Numbered from the stretch's first letter, positions 44,098-54,181 are shown. The stretch: DNA of 64,000 nt from Streptomyces hokutonensis (GCF_000376565.1 NZ_BARG01000018.1:62001-126000); one strand, 5' to 3'. Notes: a model not told the origin generated them from the sequence alone. Translations and numbers: made by a program.

Positions 44098-45098
44098 GAG
44101 TTCAGCTCGGCCAGCACCCGCAGCGTGTGCGGGTCGGGCGCAAGGGCCAGCAGGTCCGTGACCGGGCCCTTGCGCCACGACTCCAGGCGTTCCGCGATCC
44201 GTTCACGCGGGCCGACGAGTGAGATCTCGTCGGCGAACGCGTCCGGCACGGCGAGGACGGCCTCCTCCCGGCGCCCGCCGAGGAACAACTCCTGTATCCG
44301 GCGGGCCTCTTCCTCGTACCCCATGCGTGCCATCAGGTCCGCGTGGAAGTTGCGGGCCGCGTGCCCCATCCCGCCGATGTAGAAGCCGAGCATCATCTTC
44401 ACGGGGAGCAGGCCTTCGGCGACGTCGTCGCAGACCTTCACCTGTGCCATGGGCGCGACCAGGAAGCCGTCGCGGAAGTCGGTCGTGCCGTAGACCTCGG
44501 GGCGGCTCGGCGACCAGTACAACGGCAGCCACCCGTCGGCGATTCGGGCCGTCTGCGCCACGTTCTTCGGCCCCTCGGCCCCCAGCAGGATCGGCAGGTC
44601 GGGGCGGAGCGGGTGGGTGATGGACTTGAGCGCCTTGCCGAGCCCGGTACCGTCCGCGCCCCGGTACGGATGCGCGTGGAACCGCCCCTCCACCTCGACC
44701 GGCGCCTCCCGCCGCAGCACCTGCCGTACGACCTCGACGTACTCCCGGGTCGCGGTCAGCGGCGACCTGGGGAACGGCCGCCCGTACCAGCCCTCCACCA
44801 CCTGCGGCCCCGACAGTCCGAGCCCGAGCATCATCCGCCCGCCCGACAGATGGTCGAGGGTGAGCGCGTGCATCGCGGTGGTGGTCGGCGAGCGGGCCGC
44901 CATCTGCGCAACGGCCGTCCCCAGCTTGATCGTTGACGTCTGCGCGGCGATCCAGGTCAGCGGGGTGAACGCGTCGGAACCCCACGACTCGGCCGTCCAC
45001 ACCGAGTCGTAGCCGAGCCGCTCCGCCTCCTGGGCCAGCGGCACATGGCCCTCGGAGGGCCCGCGCCCCCAGTACCCGAGTGCGAGACCGAGCCGCAT
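44094..45098 (-). CDS. LLM class F420-dependent oxidoreductase (Rv3520c-like)
   Basis: A 334-residue luciferase-like oxidoreductase: MRLGLALGYWG, YDSVWTAESWGSDAFTPLTWIAAQTS, IKLGTAVAQMAARSPTTTAMHALTLDHLSGGRMMLGLGLSGPQVVEGWYGRPF and LLGAEGPKNVAQTARIADGWLPL. From memory this resembles Rv3520c, encoded in the M. tuberculosis cholesterol region. ATG 45098 has GGAGGCG. Its promoter holds a perfect copy of the CTGAC-N4-GTCAG-type palindrome also seen before cyp125 and the aldehyde dehydrogenase, linking it to that gene set. The substrate is unknown. Confidence 0.88.
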   Translation of the reverse strand: MRLGLALGYWGRGPSEGHVPLAQEAERLGYDSVWTAESWGSDAFTPLTWIAAQTSTIKLGTAVAQMAARSPTTTAMHALTLDHLSGGRMMLGLGLSGPQVVEGWYGRPFPRSPLTATREYVEVVRQVLRREAPVEVEGRFHAHPYRGADGTGLGKALKSITHPLRPDLPILLGAEGPKNVAQTARIADGWLPLYWSPSRPEVYGTTDFRDGFLVAPMAQVKVCDDVAEGLLPVKMMLGFYIGGMGHAARNFHADLMARMGYEEEARRIQELFLGGRREEAVLAVPDAFADEISLVGPRERIAERLESWRKGPVTDLLALAPDPHTLRVLAELNS

Positions 45099-45119
45099 GT
45101 CGCCTCCACAGTCAGCAAT

Positions 45120-45134
45120 CTGACGGATCGTCAG
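45120..45134. promoter_or_regulatory. Second shared palindrome, F420 oxidoreductase promoter
   Basis: CTGACGGATCGTCAG, a perfect inverted repeat (CTGACG / CGTCAG around GAT), 22 bases before the start of the Rv3520c-like gene. Best-conserved of the three strong copies in the window (others at 16454 and 36246). Confidence 0.65.
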
Positions 45135-45166
45135 CCAGTCGACGGGACGGCTGCGACTGTACGACA

Positions 45167-45198
45167 ACGGCCCCCCACCCGGAAGGGTGAGGGGCCGT
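45167..45198 (-). terminator. Terminator of the DUF5336-like gene
   Basis: Hairpin of ACGGCCCC paired with GGGGCCGT, one mismatch, then CACCC with GGGTG and a GGAA tetraloop. It lies 19 bases beyond the stop of the minus-strand membrane protein gene ending at 45217. Confidence 0.75.
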
Positions 45199-45216
45199 GG
45201 GAGACGGTGCGGGGCT

Positions 45217-45999
45217 TCAGCCGCGCTGGATCCCTGACGTGTCCTGCAGTACGCCGCGACGGCCGTCCTGCGTCTGCGCGATCAGTGCGGCACCGCGCTG
45301 CTCGACGGCCAAGTACCAGGTACCCGGCGCGAGTTCGGCGATCGGCGACGGCGAACCGTCCTCCCCGAACAGCGGCCGGGCCACCGGCACGGCGAACCAG
45401 AACGGCGAGAACTCCCCGCCCGGAGGCGGCGTCGGCTGCGGCTGGGGCTGCCCGAACGGCTGGGCGGCCTGCGCCTGCTGCGGCGGAGTGCCGTACGAGG
45501 GCTGCGGCGCACCGGCACCCGGGTAGCCGTAACCACCGGGCGGCTGGGCGCCGTAGGGCTGCGGGGCGGCCGGCTTGGGCGCGGGGACGAGGGCGGCCTG
45601 GAGGGCCGGGACGAGCGGCGTCGCGATGGCGGCACCGGCCATGGCGAGGGCCGCGATGAAGCCGAGGATGAGGCCCGCGCCGGCGCTGACGTTGTCCCCG
45701 ACGTCGACCAGCGTCCAGAACAGGGCCCACGCGGTGAGGACCGTGAACGCCACGCCGACTGTGCCGAGGTCCAGGCCCAGGATCTTGCGCGGCTGGGGCA
45801 GGCTGCGGTTGACGACGATGAGAGCGGCACCGATGACGCCGCCCATGTAGGTACCGAGGCCGTTACCGAGGCTCGTCCACGCGGTGATGTCCAGGTTGTA
45901 CCCGTTGGCCGTGTAGAACTTGAGGAACGACGCGATGAAGAGCAATACCGCTGCCCCGATCACCACACCGTCGCCTCGTGTGAGGGAGCGGATATTCAC
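45217..45999 (-). CDS. DUF5336-like membrane protein with proline/glutamine-rich tail
   Basis: A 260-residue protein with four membrane helices in residues 10-145 (VVIGAAVLLFIASFL, GTYMGGVIGAALIVV, VAFTVLTAWALFWTLV, LILGFIAALAMAGAAIA), then a disordered Pro/Gln/Gly/Tyr-rich linker (about 150-205) and a small C-terminal beta domain. This resembles DUF5336/34-kDa-antigen-like actinobacterial membrane proteins. GTG 45999 is preceded by AAGGACC. Function unknown. Confidence 0.82.
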   Translation of the reverse strand: MNIRSLTRGDGVVIGAAVLLFIASFLKFYTANGYNLDITAWTSLGNGLGTYMGGVIGAALIVVNRSLPQPRKILGLDLGTVGVAFTVLTAWALFWTLVDVGDNVSAGAGLILGFIAALAMAGAAIATPLVPALQAALVPAPKPAAPQPYGAQPPGGYGYPGAGAPQPSYGTPPQQAQAAQPFGQPQPQPTPPPGGEFSPFWFAVPVARPLFGEDGSPSPIAELAPGTWYLAVEQRGAALIAQTQDGRRGVLQDTSGIQRG

Positions 46000-46085
46000 T
46001 TCAGGTCCTTCGTAGGTCGTCTCGTCGTCGGTTGACCCTATCGTCCACCTTGCCAGGGTGTCCGCCCGGATCAGCCCACTGATCG

Positions 46086-47000
46086 CTACCCGCGCAGGAA
46101 ACTCACGATTCCCTCAGAGATCCCCTGCGCCGCCGCCTGTCTCCAGGCGCCGTTCGTCAGCAGTGCGGCATCCTTGCTATCGCGCATATTGCCGCACTCG
46201 ATGAACACCTTGGGAACCGTTGACAGATTGAGACCGCCCAGGTCCTTACGCGTGACGAGACCGGTCCCGTCGCCGACGTAGTTGGAAGGCTGTTCGCCCG
46301 TCGTACGACGGTAGTCGCTCTCGATGTTGCGGCCGAGAACGGCGGAGGGGGCGACGATCGCCCGGGTGTCGGCGCCGCCCGCGTGCACGGAGGCCGGCAG
46401 GATCACATGGAAGCCGCGGTCGCCGGCCGGTGCGCCGTCCGCGTGGATGGAGATCGCGGCGTCCGCGTGCGCGGCGTTGCCGATCTTCGCGCGCTCGTCG
46501 ACACACGGTCCCCAGGCGGGGGAGGAGCCGTCGTGCGTCAGCTTCACCGTGGCGCCCTGCCGCTCCAGGATCTTCTGCAGCCGGTGGGACACGTCCATCG
46601 TGAACTGGGCTTCCGAGTAACCCGCGTTGGTGGACGTCCCGGTCGTGTCGCACTCCTTCCAGTTCGTGCCGATGTCCACCTTGCGGTTGATCTCGGCGGT
46701 GTGCTGGAAGTTGGTGACGTTGTGCCCCGGGTCGATGACGACGACCTTGCCCGTGAGGGGCCGGGAGTTCGGCGGCTTGTCGTCGTTCGAGGCGGCGACC
46801 GAGGGCGAGGAGGACGCGCCGGGCGCCGTGGCCGCCGTACCGGCCGCCGCCCCGCCCGAGTCACCCGGGCCGCCCACCGCCTCGTACACGAACCACCCGA
46901 TCAGCGCCCCCGGCACCAGCGCGGCCAGCGCCACGGTCAGGGGCCCACGACGGAAACGACGGGGCTGCGGAGGATCGAAGTCCGGACCTACGTACGACAC
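46086..47000 (-). CDS. N-acetylmuramoyl-L-alanine amidase (Amidase_3)
   Basis: A 304-residue cell-wall hydrolase. An N-terminal cytoplasmic segment and one membrane helix (LTVALAALVPGALIGWFVYEAV) precede an Ala/Ser linker and the zinc amidase domain: VVVIDPGHN (first His), E-rich helix, ISIHADGAPAGDRGFHVILP (second His) and VFIECGNMRDSKDA (catalytic Glu). It cleaves the peptide from glycan in peptidoglycan. GTG 47000 is preferred to GTG 47009 because AGGGTGG is correctly spaced and it yields the MSYVGPDFDPPQPRR start. Confidence 0.9.
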   Translation of the reverse strand: MSYVGPDFDPPQPRRFRRGPLTVALAALVPGALIGWFVYEAVGGPGDSGGAAAGTAATAPGASSSPSVAASNDDKPPNSRPLTGKVVVIDPGHNVTNFQHTAEINRKVDIGTNWKECDTTGTSTNAGYSEAQFTMDVSHRLQKILERQGATVKLTHDGSSPAWGPCVDERAKIGNAAHADAAISIHADGAPAGDRGFHVILPASVHAGGADTRAIVAPSAVLGRNIESDYRRTTGEQPSNYVGDGTGLVTRKDLGGLNLSTVPKVFIECGNMRDSKDAALLTNGAWRQAAAQGISEGIVSFLRG

Positions 47001-47076
47001 GGAAACCACCCTAGCCGTCCGACGGTGCGGTCCCGCCGAAGCGGCGACGAGCGCCGCCAGGAGTCGCGGCCGATCT

Positions 47077-47847
<771 letters not shown>

Positions 47848-49581
47848 TTACGCGCTAACAGTCTCACCGGGCAACGAAAGATCCAGGTCAACTGCAACCT
47901 CGTCCCCCGCGTGCGACGCAGACGAAGCCAACGGCCCATGCCCCGCCGCCCGAGCAGCCAACACATACGCTCCCTCAGACGGCACCGCGAGCACATAACT
48001 CCCGTCCTCGGAGGACAACGTAGCCCCGGCCTGCCGCCCCCGCCGGTCGATCAGCGTGACCTTGGCCCGCGCGACCGGCGAACCGTCGGCGCCCAGAACC
48101 CGCCCCCGGAAGCCCCGCAGGATCTCCTCCGCGCGCTCCAGGTTCGCCTCCTCCTCGCTGCTGAAGTTCAACTGCGGCGCCCGGTTCGGCTTCGGGAGGA
48201 ACAGCGCCATCAGCAGACCGACGGCGACCGCACCCGTCGCGATCATGAAGGAGACACGGAAGCCGTGCATGGTCGGGATCGCGACCCCGCCCACATGGTT
48301 CGCGGTGTTGGCCAGCACCATGCCGATCACGGCGCTGGAGACGGACGTACCGATGGACCGCATCAGGGTGTTGAGCCCGTTCGCCGCACCGGTCTCCGAC
48401 GCCGGCACCGCACCCACGATCAGCGCGGGCAGCGAGGAGTACGCGAGGCCGATGCCCGCGCCCAGGACGACCGCGATGACCAGGCTCTGCCAGGCCGCGC
48501 TCATGAGGCCGAGGCCCGCGCCGTAGCCGATGCCGATGATCAGCATGCCCAGGATCAGGGTGACCTTGGGACCGTACTTCGCCGAGAGGCGGGCGTAGAC
48601 GGGGGCCGTGAACATCATCGTCAGGCCCAGCGGCGCGACCAGCAGACCGGCGGTGACCATCGACTGGCCGAGACCGTAGCCGGTGGCCTTCGGCAGCTGG
48701 AGCAGCTGGGGAAGGACGAGGGAGACGACGTAGAAGGAGACGCCGACCATGATCGAGGCGAGGTTGGTGAAGAGGACCGCGGGGCGGGCCGTGGTGCGCA
48801 GGTCGACCAGCGGGGCCTTCACGCGCAGTTCCATCACGCCCCAGAGGAGCAGGACGACGGCCGCCGCGGCGAACAGGCCGAGCGTGGTGCCGGAGGTCCA
48901 GCCCCAGTCGCTGCCCTTGGTGATGGGCAGGAGGAAGAGAACGAGGCCGGCGGAGAGGCCGATCGCGCCGAGCACGTCGAAGGTGCCCTCCGCGCGCATC
49001 GGGGACTCCGGTACGACGAGGAGGGTGAGGACGATGGCGAGGACACCGAGGCCGGCCGCGCCGTAGAAGAGGGCGTGCCAGTCGGCGTGCTGCGCGACCA
49101 GGGCCGCGAGCGGCAGCGCGAGGCCGCCGCCGACGCCGATCGAGGAGCTCATCAGGGCCATGGCCGACCCGAGCTTCTCGCGGGGCAGCATGTCGCGCAT
49201 CAGGCCGATGCCCAGCGGTATCGCGCCCATGGCGAAGCCCTGGAGCGTACGGCCCGCGATCATCGTGAGGAGATCGCTGGTGAGGGCGCTGACGAGGGCG
49301 CCCACCACCATGATGGCCAGGCTGGTGATCAGCATCCGCCGCTTGCCGTAGAGGTCGCCGAGGCGGCCCATGATCGGCGTGGCGACGGCTCCGGAGAGGA
49401 GCGTCGAGGTCAGGACCCAGGTGGCGTTGCTGGGCTCGGTGCTCAGCAGCTGCGGCAGGTCCTTGATGACCGGGACGAGCAGGGTCTGCATCACCGCGAC
49501 AACGATGCCCGCGAAGGCGAGCACCGGCACGATGGCGCCGGACGGCCTCCGTGCGGGCTGGTCGGTCGACGTGTGCGTCAT
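47848..49581 (-). CDS. MFS exporter fused to a carboxypeptidase-regulatory-like domain
   Basis: A 577-residue protein. Residues 1-480 form a DHA2-type 14-helix major facilitator (TWVLTSTLLSGAVATPIMGRLGDLYGKRRML is the motif A region; motif C is GVGGGLALPL). The last 90 residues, FRGRVLGADGSPVARAKVTLIDRRGRQAGATLSSEDGSYVLAVPSEGAYVLAARAAGHG, form a CarboxypepD_reg/transthyretin-like beta-sandwich, predicted cytoplasmic. The final 150 bases use many A-ending codons unlike the rest. ATG 49581 has GGAGGCC. It is divergent from ltp1. Confidence 0.9.
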   Translation of the reverse strand: MTHTSTDQPARRPSGAIVPVLAFAGIVVAVMQTLLVPVIKDLPQLLSTEPSNATWVLTSTLLSGAVATPIMGRLGDLYGKRRMLITSLAIMVVGALVSALTSDLLTMIAGRTLQGFAMGAIPLGIGLMRDMLPREKLGSAMALMSSSIGVGGGLALPLAALVAQHADWHALFYGAAGLGVLAIVLTLLVVPESPMRAEGTFDVLGAIGLSAGLVLFLLPITKGSDWGWTSGTTLGLFAAAAVVLLLWGVMELRVKAPLVDLRTTARPAVLFTNLASIMVGVSFYVVSLVLPQLLQLPKATGYGLGQSMVTAGLLVAPLGLTMMFTAPVYARLSAKYGPKVTLILGMLIIGIGYGAGLGLMSAAWQSLVIAVVLGAGIGLAYSSLPALIVGAVPASETGAANGLNTLMRSIGTSVSSAVIGMVLANTANHVGGVAIPTMHGFRVSFMIATGAVAVGLLMALFLPKPNRAPQLNFSSEEEANLERAEEILRGFRGRVLGADGSPVARAKVTLIDRRGRQAGATLSSEDGSYVLAVPSEGAYVLAARAAGHGPLASSASHAGDEVAVDLDLSLPGETVSA

Positions 49582-49709
49582 GGAGTGAGGCCTCCAGGCC
49601 GTAAGGGTGAGTGATCCGTGCGGGATAAGTGCACGGTAAACCTCGTATGCATGGGCAACTATTCCGATGCTTCGGCGTACTAACGAATCCTTGACCGTCC
49701 CATGAAGAT

Positions 49710-49752
49710 CTGACCCTCCGTCACCCCTGGCCATTTACTGGAACGTGTTCTA
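49710..49752. promoter_or_regulatory. ltp1 promoter with exact KstR operator and weak second palindrome
   Basis: TGGAACGTGTTCTA at 49739-49752 matches the KstR consensus TNNAACNNGTTNNA exactly and ends 12 bases before the ltp1 ATG, overlapping the translation-initiation region. Thirty bases upstream, CTGACCCTCCGTCA (49710-49723) preserves the CTGAC-N4-CGTCA arms of the palindrome found before cyp125, the aldehyde dehydrogenase and the F420 oxidoreductase. Confidence 0.75.
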
Positions 49753-49764
49753 ATCTCGCCCGCC

Positions 49765-50955
49765 ATGAAGGCCTATGTCGCCGGCGTCGGGATGACGAAG
49801 TTCGAGAAGCCGGAGAGCCGGGAGTGGCAGTACTGGGACATGGTGCGGGAGGCCGGGAGCGCCGCCCTCGCGGACGCCGGGATCTCCTACGGCGACGTGG
49901 AACAGGTTCCTGTCGGCTACTGCTTCCAGCCCTCGACCGCCGGCCAGCGCGCCGTCTATGAACTCGGTCTCACCGGCATCCCCGTCTACAACGTCAACAA
50001 CAACTGCGCCACGGGTTCGACCGCCCTGATGCTCGCCCGCCAGCTCGTCGAGGGCGGCGCCGCCGACTGTGTGCTCGCGGTGGGCTTCGAGAAGATGAAG
50101 CGCGGCGCGCTCGGCGGGGGTACCGACGGCGGAGACTTCGCCACGTCCCCCGTGGCCCGCCACTACGGGATCATGGCCGCCCGGCACGGCTTCGAGATGA
50201 CCCCGCCCACCGCCCAGATCTTCGGCGACGCGGCCCGCGAACACATGGAGAAGTACGGCACGACCGAGGCCCAGCTCGCCGCCGTCGCCGCCAAGAACCA
50301 CCGGCACTCCGCGCACAACCCGAACGCCCAGTTCCAGGACGTCTACGACGTCGACGACATCCTCGCGGCCCGGGTCGTCCACCACCCGCTGACGAAACTC
50401 CAGTGCTCACCGACCTCGGACGGGGCCGCGGCGGCGGTCGTCGTCTCCGAACGCTTCGCGCGGTCAAGGCAGTTGGCCGGCCGGCTCGTCGAGATCGTCG
50501 CCCAGGCGATGACCACCGACACCGAGGACTCCTTCGCCTCCGGCTCCTGCGTCGACGTCGTCGGACAGCCCATGTCCCGGGCCGCCGCCCGCCAGGTCTA
50601 CGAACGGTCCGGACTCGGCATCGAGGACGTGGACGTCGTAGAACTCCACGACTGCTTCTCGATCAACGAACTGCTGACGTACGAGGCCCTCGGCATGTGC
50701 GAACCCGGGGAGTCCGGGAAACTCGTCGAGTCCGGGGGCACGACGTACGGCGGGCGGTGGGTGGTGAACCCGTCCGGCGGCCTGATCTCCAAGGGGCATC
50801 CGCTCGGCGCCACCGGGATCGCCCAGGTCGCCGAGCTGGTGTGGCAGTTGAGGGGCACGGCGGGGGAGCGGCAGGTACCGGGGGCCGAGGTGGGGCTCGC
50901 GCACAACATCGGGCTGGGCGGGGCGGCGGTGGTCACCCTGCTGCGGGCGGCTTAG
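49765..50955 (+). CDS. ltp1: Lipid-transfer thiolase (SCPx/Ltp1-like)
   Basis: A 396-residue thiolase-superfamily protein. Conserved segments: YVAGVGMTKFEKP, NVNNNCATGSTAL (active-site Cys), REHMEKYGTT, HHPLTKLQCSPTSDGAAAAV, VVELHDCFSINELLTYEALGMC, GGRWVVNPSGGLISKGHPLGATG and HNIGLGGAAVVT. These match, from memory, M. tuberculosis Ltp1 (Rv2790c) and eukaryotic SCPx thiolase, which act on branched or steroid acyl-CoA. An exact KstR operator immediately precedes the gene. The C-terminal SCP2 domain is absent, as in other bacterial Ltps. Confidence 0.92.
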   Translation: MKAYVAGVGMTKFEKPESREWQYWDMVREAGSAALADAGISYGDVEQVPVGYCFQPSTAGQRAVYELGLTGIPVYNVNNNCATGSTALMLARQLVEGGAADCVLAVGFEKMKRGALGGGTDGGDFATSPVARHYGIMAARHGFEMTPPTAQIFGDAAREHMEKYGTTEAQLAAVAAKNHRHSAHNPNAQFQDVYDVDDILAARVVHHPLTKLQCSPTSDGAAAAVVVSERFARSRQLAGRLVEIVAQAMTTDTEDSFASGSCVDVVGQPMSRAAARQVYERSGLGIEDVDVVELHDCFSINELLTYEALGMCEPGESGKLVESGGTTYGGRWVVNPSGGLISKGHPLGATGIAQVAELVWQLRGTAGERQVPGAEVGLAHNIGLGGAAVVTLLRAA

Positions 50956-51019
50956 GACCTACGGCGGTGGTACGGCTGAGGCGAAATGCCGATGCCGGGG
51001 GCGTGGACCGGTTGAGAGT

Positions 51020-52597
51020 ATGACGACCATGTCCCGAGCCGATGGTGCCTCCCGAATATCCCGCCTGTTCAGCAGGGGCGCGCCGCCGCCCGCCTGGCTC
51101 GTGGTGGCGCTCGCGTGTGCCGGACAGTTCCTCGTCGTGCTCGACGTGTCCGTCGTCAACGTGGCGCTGCCGTCGATGCGGACCGACCTGGGCATGAGCG
51201 CGCCCGGGCTCCAGTGGGTGGTCAACGCGTACGCCATCGCCTTCGCGGGGTTCATGCTGCTCGGCGGGCGCGCCGGTGACCTCTACGGCCGCAAGCGGAT
51301 GTTCCTCGTCGGGCTCGCCCTGTTCACGCTGGCCTCGCTGGCCGGCGGACTCGCCCAGGACGGCTGGCAACTGCTCCTCGCCCGGGCCGCGCAGGGACTC
51401 GGCGCCGCCGTGCTGGCGCCCTCGACGCTGACGATCGTCACCTCGGCGGTGCCGGAGGGCGCGGCCCGCGCCCGGGCCATCGCCACCTGGACCGCGGTCG
51501 GCGCGGGCGGCGGGGCCGCCGGCGGACTCGTCGGCGGGGTGCTCGTGGACACGCTGTCGTGGCGCTGGGTGCTGCTGATCAACGTGCCCGTCGGCGCGGT
51601 CGTGCTGCTCAGCTCACTGCGCTGGCTCCCGGAGAGCCGGGCCGGGGACGGCCGACGGCTCGACCTGCCCGGCGCCGTCCTGGTCACGGCGGGCCTCGGG
51701 ATGCTGGCCTACGGCATCTCGCAGACCGAGGCCGAGGGGTGGACGGCCGCCGCGACCCTGGTCCCGCTGGCCGCCGGACTCGCGCTGGTCGCGCTCTTCC
51801 TGGTCGTCGAGGCCCGTACGGCGGCTCCGCTGATGCCGCTCGGGCTGTTCCGGTCGCGGGCGGTGTCGTCGGCCAACGCGGCGATGTTCCTGTGCGGCTC
51901 CGCGATGTTCTGCATGTGGTTCTTCATGACGCTGTACTCGCAGAACGTCCTCGGGTACAGCCCGCTGGAGGCCGGGCTCGCCCTGGTGCCGAGCTCCCTG
52001 GCCGTCCTCGTCGGCTCCAAGTCGGCGCCCCGCTTCATGCCGGTCCTCGGCGCGCGCAACGTCGCCGTCCTCGGGACGCTGATCGCGGCGGTCGGCTTCG
52101 GCTGGCAGTCGCTGATGACCGCGCGGGGGGACTATCTGACGGAGATCATGCTCCCCGGAATCCTGATGATGCTCGGCGCGGGCCTGACCGCCACCCCGCT
52201 CGCCGCGCTCGCCACGTCCGGGGCCGCGCCGGGTGAGGCCGGTCTCGTCTCCGGTTTGATCAACACCTCGCGCACGATGGGGGGTTCGCTGGGCCTCGCC
52301 GTGATGTCGACGATCGCGGCGGCGCGTACGGCGAGCGCGCTGGGGGTGGGCGGGACGCGAGGCGCGGCCGGTGTGATCAGTACGCCGGGGCCCGACGGCG
52401 GTGTGCCGGAGGCGCTGACGGAGGGATACGCGCTGGCCTTCCGCACGGGGGCGGGGGTGCTGCTCGGCGGGGTGGTGCTGATGCTGGTGTGGCTGCCGTG
52501 GGGGAAGGGGGCCGGGCCGGCAGTGGCCGCGAAGGTCGCCGAGGGGGCGCCCTCCACCAACGCGGAGGGTACGACTTCCACGAGTTTCGAGAAGTGA
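51020..52597 (+). CDS. DHA2 family MFS exporter
   Basis: A 525-residue drug:H+ antiporter with 14 predicted helices. Motifs: LDVSVVNVALPSMRTDLG (motif D1), GRAGDLYGRKRMFLVG (motif A), WTAVGAGGGAAGGLVGGVLVD (motif C). It would export hydrophobic compounds. It starts 64 bases after ltp1 on the same strand and could be in the same transcript, but a substrate connection is not shown. The C-terminal tail is hydrophilic and Thr/Ser-rich. Confidence 0.93.
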   Translation: MTTMSRADGASRISRLFSRGAPPPAWLVVALACAGQFLVVLDVSVVNVALPSMRTDLGMSAPGLQWVVNAYAIAFAGFMLLGGRAGDLYGRKRMFLVGLALFTLASLAGGLAQDGWQLLLARAAQGLGAAVLAPSTLTIVTSAVPEGAARARAIATWTAVGAGGGAAGGLVGGVLVDTLSWRWVLLINVPVGAVVLLSSLRWLPESRAGDGRRLDLPGAVLVTAGLGMLAYGISQTEAEGWTAAATLVPLAAGLALVALFLVVEARTAAPLMPLGLFRSRAVSSANAAMFLCGSAMFCMWFFMTLYSQNVLGYSPLEAGLALVPSSLAVLVGSKSAPRFMPVLGARNVAVLGTLIAAVGFGWQSLMTARGDYLTEIMLPGILMMLGAGLTATPLAALATSGAAPGEAGLVSGLINTSRTMGGSLGLAVMSTIAAARTASALGVGGTRGAAGVISTPGPDGGVPEALTEGYALAFRTGAGVLLGGVVLMLVWLPWGKGAGPAVAAKVAEGAPSTNAEGTTSTSFEK

Positions 52598-52648
52598 GGC
52601 AACGGTCCGGGCGGCTCATGGACTCCTTCAGACATCTAGGAGGTGCCC

Positions 52649-53200
52649 ATGGGGGATCGCAAGGAGGCTCGGGGGACTCGGGATGACGAGTTCCAGAGCT
52701 TCGTCATCGGCCGCTGGCCGCGGTTGATGCGGACGGCATTTCTTCTCACGGGGGAGCAGCACGCCGCGGAGGACCTGGTCCAGTCGACGTTGGAGCAGGT
52801 CTTCGTGGCCTGGCGCAAGGTCGGCTCGGCGGACGATCCCGAGGCGTACGTACGGCGCGTGATGATCAACGCCCACGCACGCAAACACCGCAGACGGCTC
52901 AAGGAGTTCCTCGCCCCGAAGGACGACTCGGGACTGGTGCGCGAGATCGCCGACACCGGTGACCGCATCGCCCAGGCCGAGGACCGCAACACGCTGCTGA
53001 AGGCGCTGGCCCAACTGCCCGCGAGGCAGCGGGAAGCGGTGGTGCTGCGGTACTGGGAGGACCTCACCGAGACACAGACGGCACAGGCGATGGGCTGTTC
53101 CGTCGGCGCGGTGAAGAGCAACGCGGCCAAGGGGATCGCGAAACTCCGCGCCATACCAGGACTCGCCGAGACGGTGACGCAGGGAGGGCCGAAGCGATGA
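52649..53200 (+). CDS. SigE-family RNA polymerase sigma factor
   Basis: A 183-residue ECF sigma factor of the SigE family: region 2 (FQSFVIGRWPRLMRTAFLLTGEQHAAEDLVQSTLEQVFVAW) and region 4 (LAQLPARQREAVVLRYWEDLTETQTAQAMGCSVGAVKSNAAKGIAKL). ATG 52649 has an almost ideal Shine-Dalgarno, AGGAGGTG. Its stop overlaps the next gene start by four bases, coupling it with its membrane partner. Confidence 0.95.
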   Translation: MGDRKEARGTRDDEFQSFVIGRWPRLMRTAFLLTGEQHAAEDLVQSTLEQVFVAWRKVGSADDPEAYVRRVMINAHARKHRRRLKEFLAPKDDSGLVREIADTGDRIAQAEDRNTLLKALAQLPARQREAVVLRYWEDLTETQTAQAMGCSVGAVKSNAAKGIAKLRAIPGLAETVTQGGPKR

Positions 53201-54030
53201 ACGCGGACCGGGAGACGAACCACACCATGACGGACAGAGACATCGCCCTCCTGCTGGCCGACGCGGCGGACGGGGTCGAGATCGGCATAGCCCCCTACCA
53301 GGCGGTGATCCGCGGCGGCCGCCGCCGCCGGGCCCGCCGCTGGGCACTCGCCACGGCCGCGGCCCTGGTGATCACGGGCACGTCGGGCACCCTGGCCCTG
53401 GCTTCGCTGCGCGACGGGAACGGCGTGGAGGTGGCACCGGCGGTGAGCCAGAAGCCGACGGTGCCTTCGACGCCGGAGGAGCGGCACGTGTACGAGCCGC
53501 AGCGGACGGCGTTGGCCATGGGCACCTACCGCGACAAGCCGTGGCGGGCCGCCATCGAGGTGTGGGGGGCACCGCGCGACAAGGCCGAGGCGGACAAGCA
53601 GCTGGCCGCCATGACCGACCTGGGCCTCGAACCCGCAGGCGGACGCAAGGCCGCCGCCTTGATCGGCAAGACCTCCTTCTTCGTGACCCGGGCCTACGGC
53701 GATGCCCGCCCCCAGCAGGTCATGTTCAACACGGAGGCGAAGCAGGACACGCTGGTGGGCACGGACATGGAAGCCGCCGCGACCCGCCTGGGCACGAGCG
53801 GCGAAAGCTCCGGGCGCCTGGTGATCGGCGAGGTCGCCAAGACCGCGCAGCACGTGACCTGCCACTGGAAGGACGGCACCTCGACGGTGGCCGGCAAGAT
53901 CAACGCGAACCACGACATCTACACCGAGGATCCGGTGATCCGCTCGGTGGACGGCTATCCGGGCGCCAACTGGTTCGTGTGCGTGGCTCCGGCGGGGACG
54001 AGCTATGAGTCGGCGGAGGTGACGAAGTAG
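53197..54030 (+). CDS. Membrane-anchored partner of the SigE-family sigma factor
   Basis: A 277-residue protein with a cytoplasmic N terminus of about 50 residues (DRDIALLLADAADGVEIGIAPYQAVIRGGRRRRARRW), one membrane helix (ALATAAALVITGTSGTLALASL) and an extracytoplasmic domain of about 190 residues. Its position in a coupled pair with an ECF sigma factor suggests an anti-sigma or sensor function; no zinc motif is visible. ATG 53197 has GGGAGGG. A terminator hairpin follows its stop. Confidence 0.8.
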   Translation: MNADRETNHTMTDRDIALLLADAADGVEIGIAPYQAVIRGGRRRRARRWALATAAALVITGTSGTLALASLRDGNGVEVAPAVSQKPTVPSTPEERHVYEPQRTALAMGTYRDKPWRAAIEVWGAPRDKAEADKQLAAMTDLGLEPAGGRKAAALIGKTSFFVTRAYGDARPQQVMFNTEAKQDTLVGTDMEAAATRLGTSGESSGRLVIGEVAKTAQHVTCHWKDGTSTVAGKINANHDIYTEDPVIRSVDGYPGANWFVCVAPAGTSYESAEVTK

Positions 54031-54037
54031 CAGCTGT

Positions 54038-54073
54038 CCGGCCGTTCCCGCGGCGGATCCAGGGAGCGGCCGG
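54038..54073 (+). terminator. Terminator after the sigma/partner operon
   Basis: Stem CCGGCCGTTCCC (54038-54049) with GGGAGCGGCCGG (54062-54073), one G-T wobble, 12-base loop, beginning seven bases after the stop at 54030. Confidence 0.75.
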
Positions 54074-54181
54074 CAGCACGCTGGCCTGGGCTGCTCGCTC
54101 GGTCGCTTCCCGTAGTAGGGGCTGACGGTCCGGGCAATTCGTGCTCGCCCTTTCCTGCCCGTCCCTTGAGGTGCATCCGCG

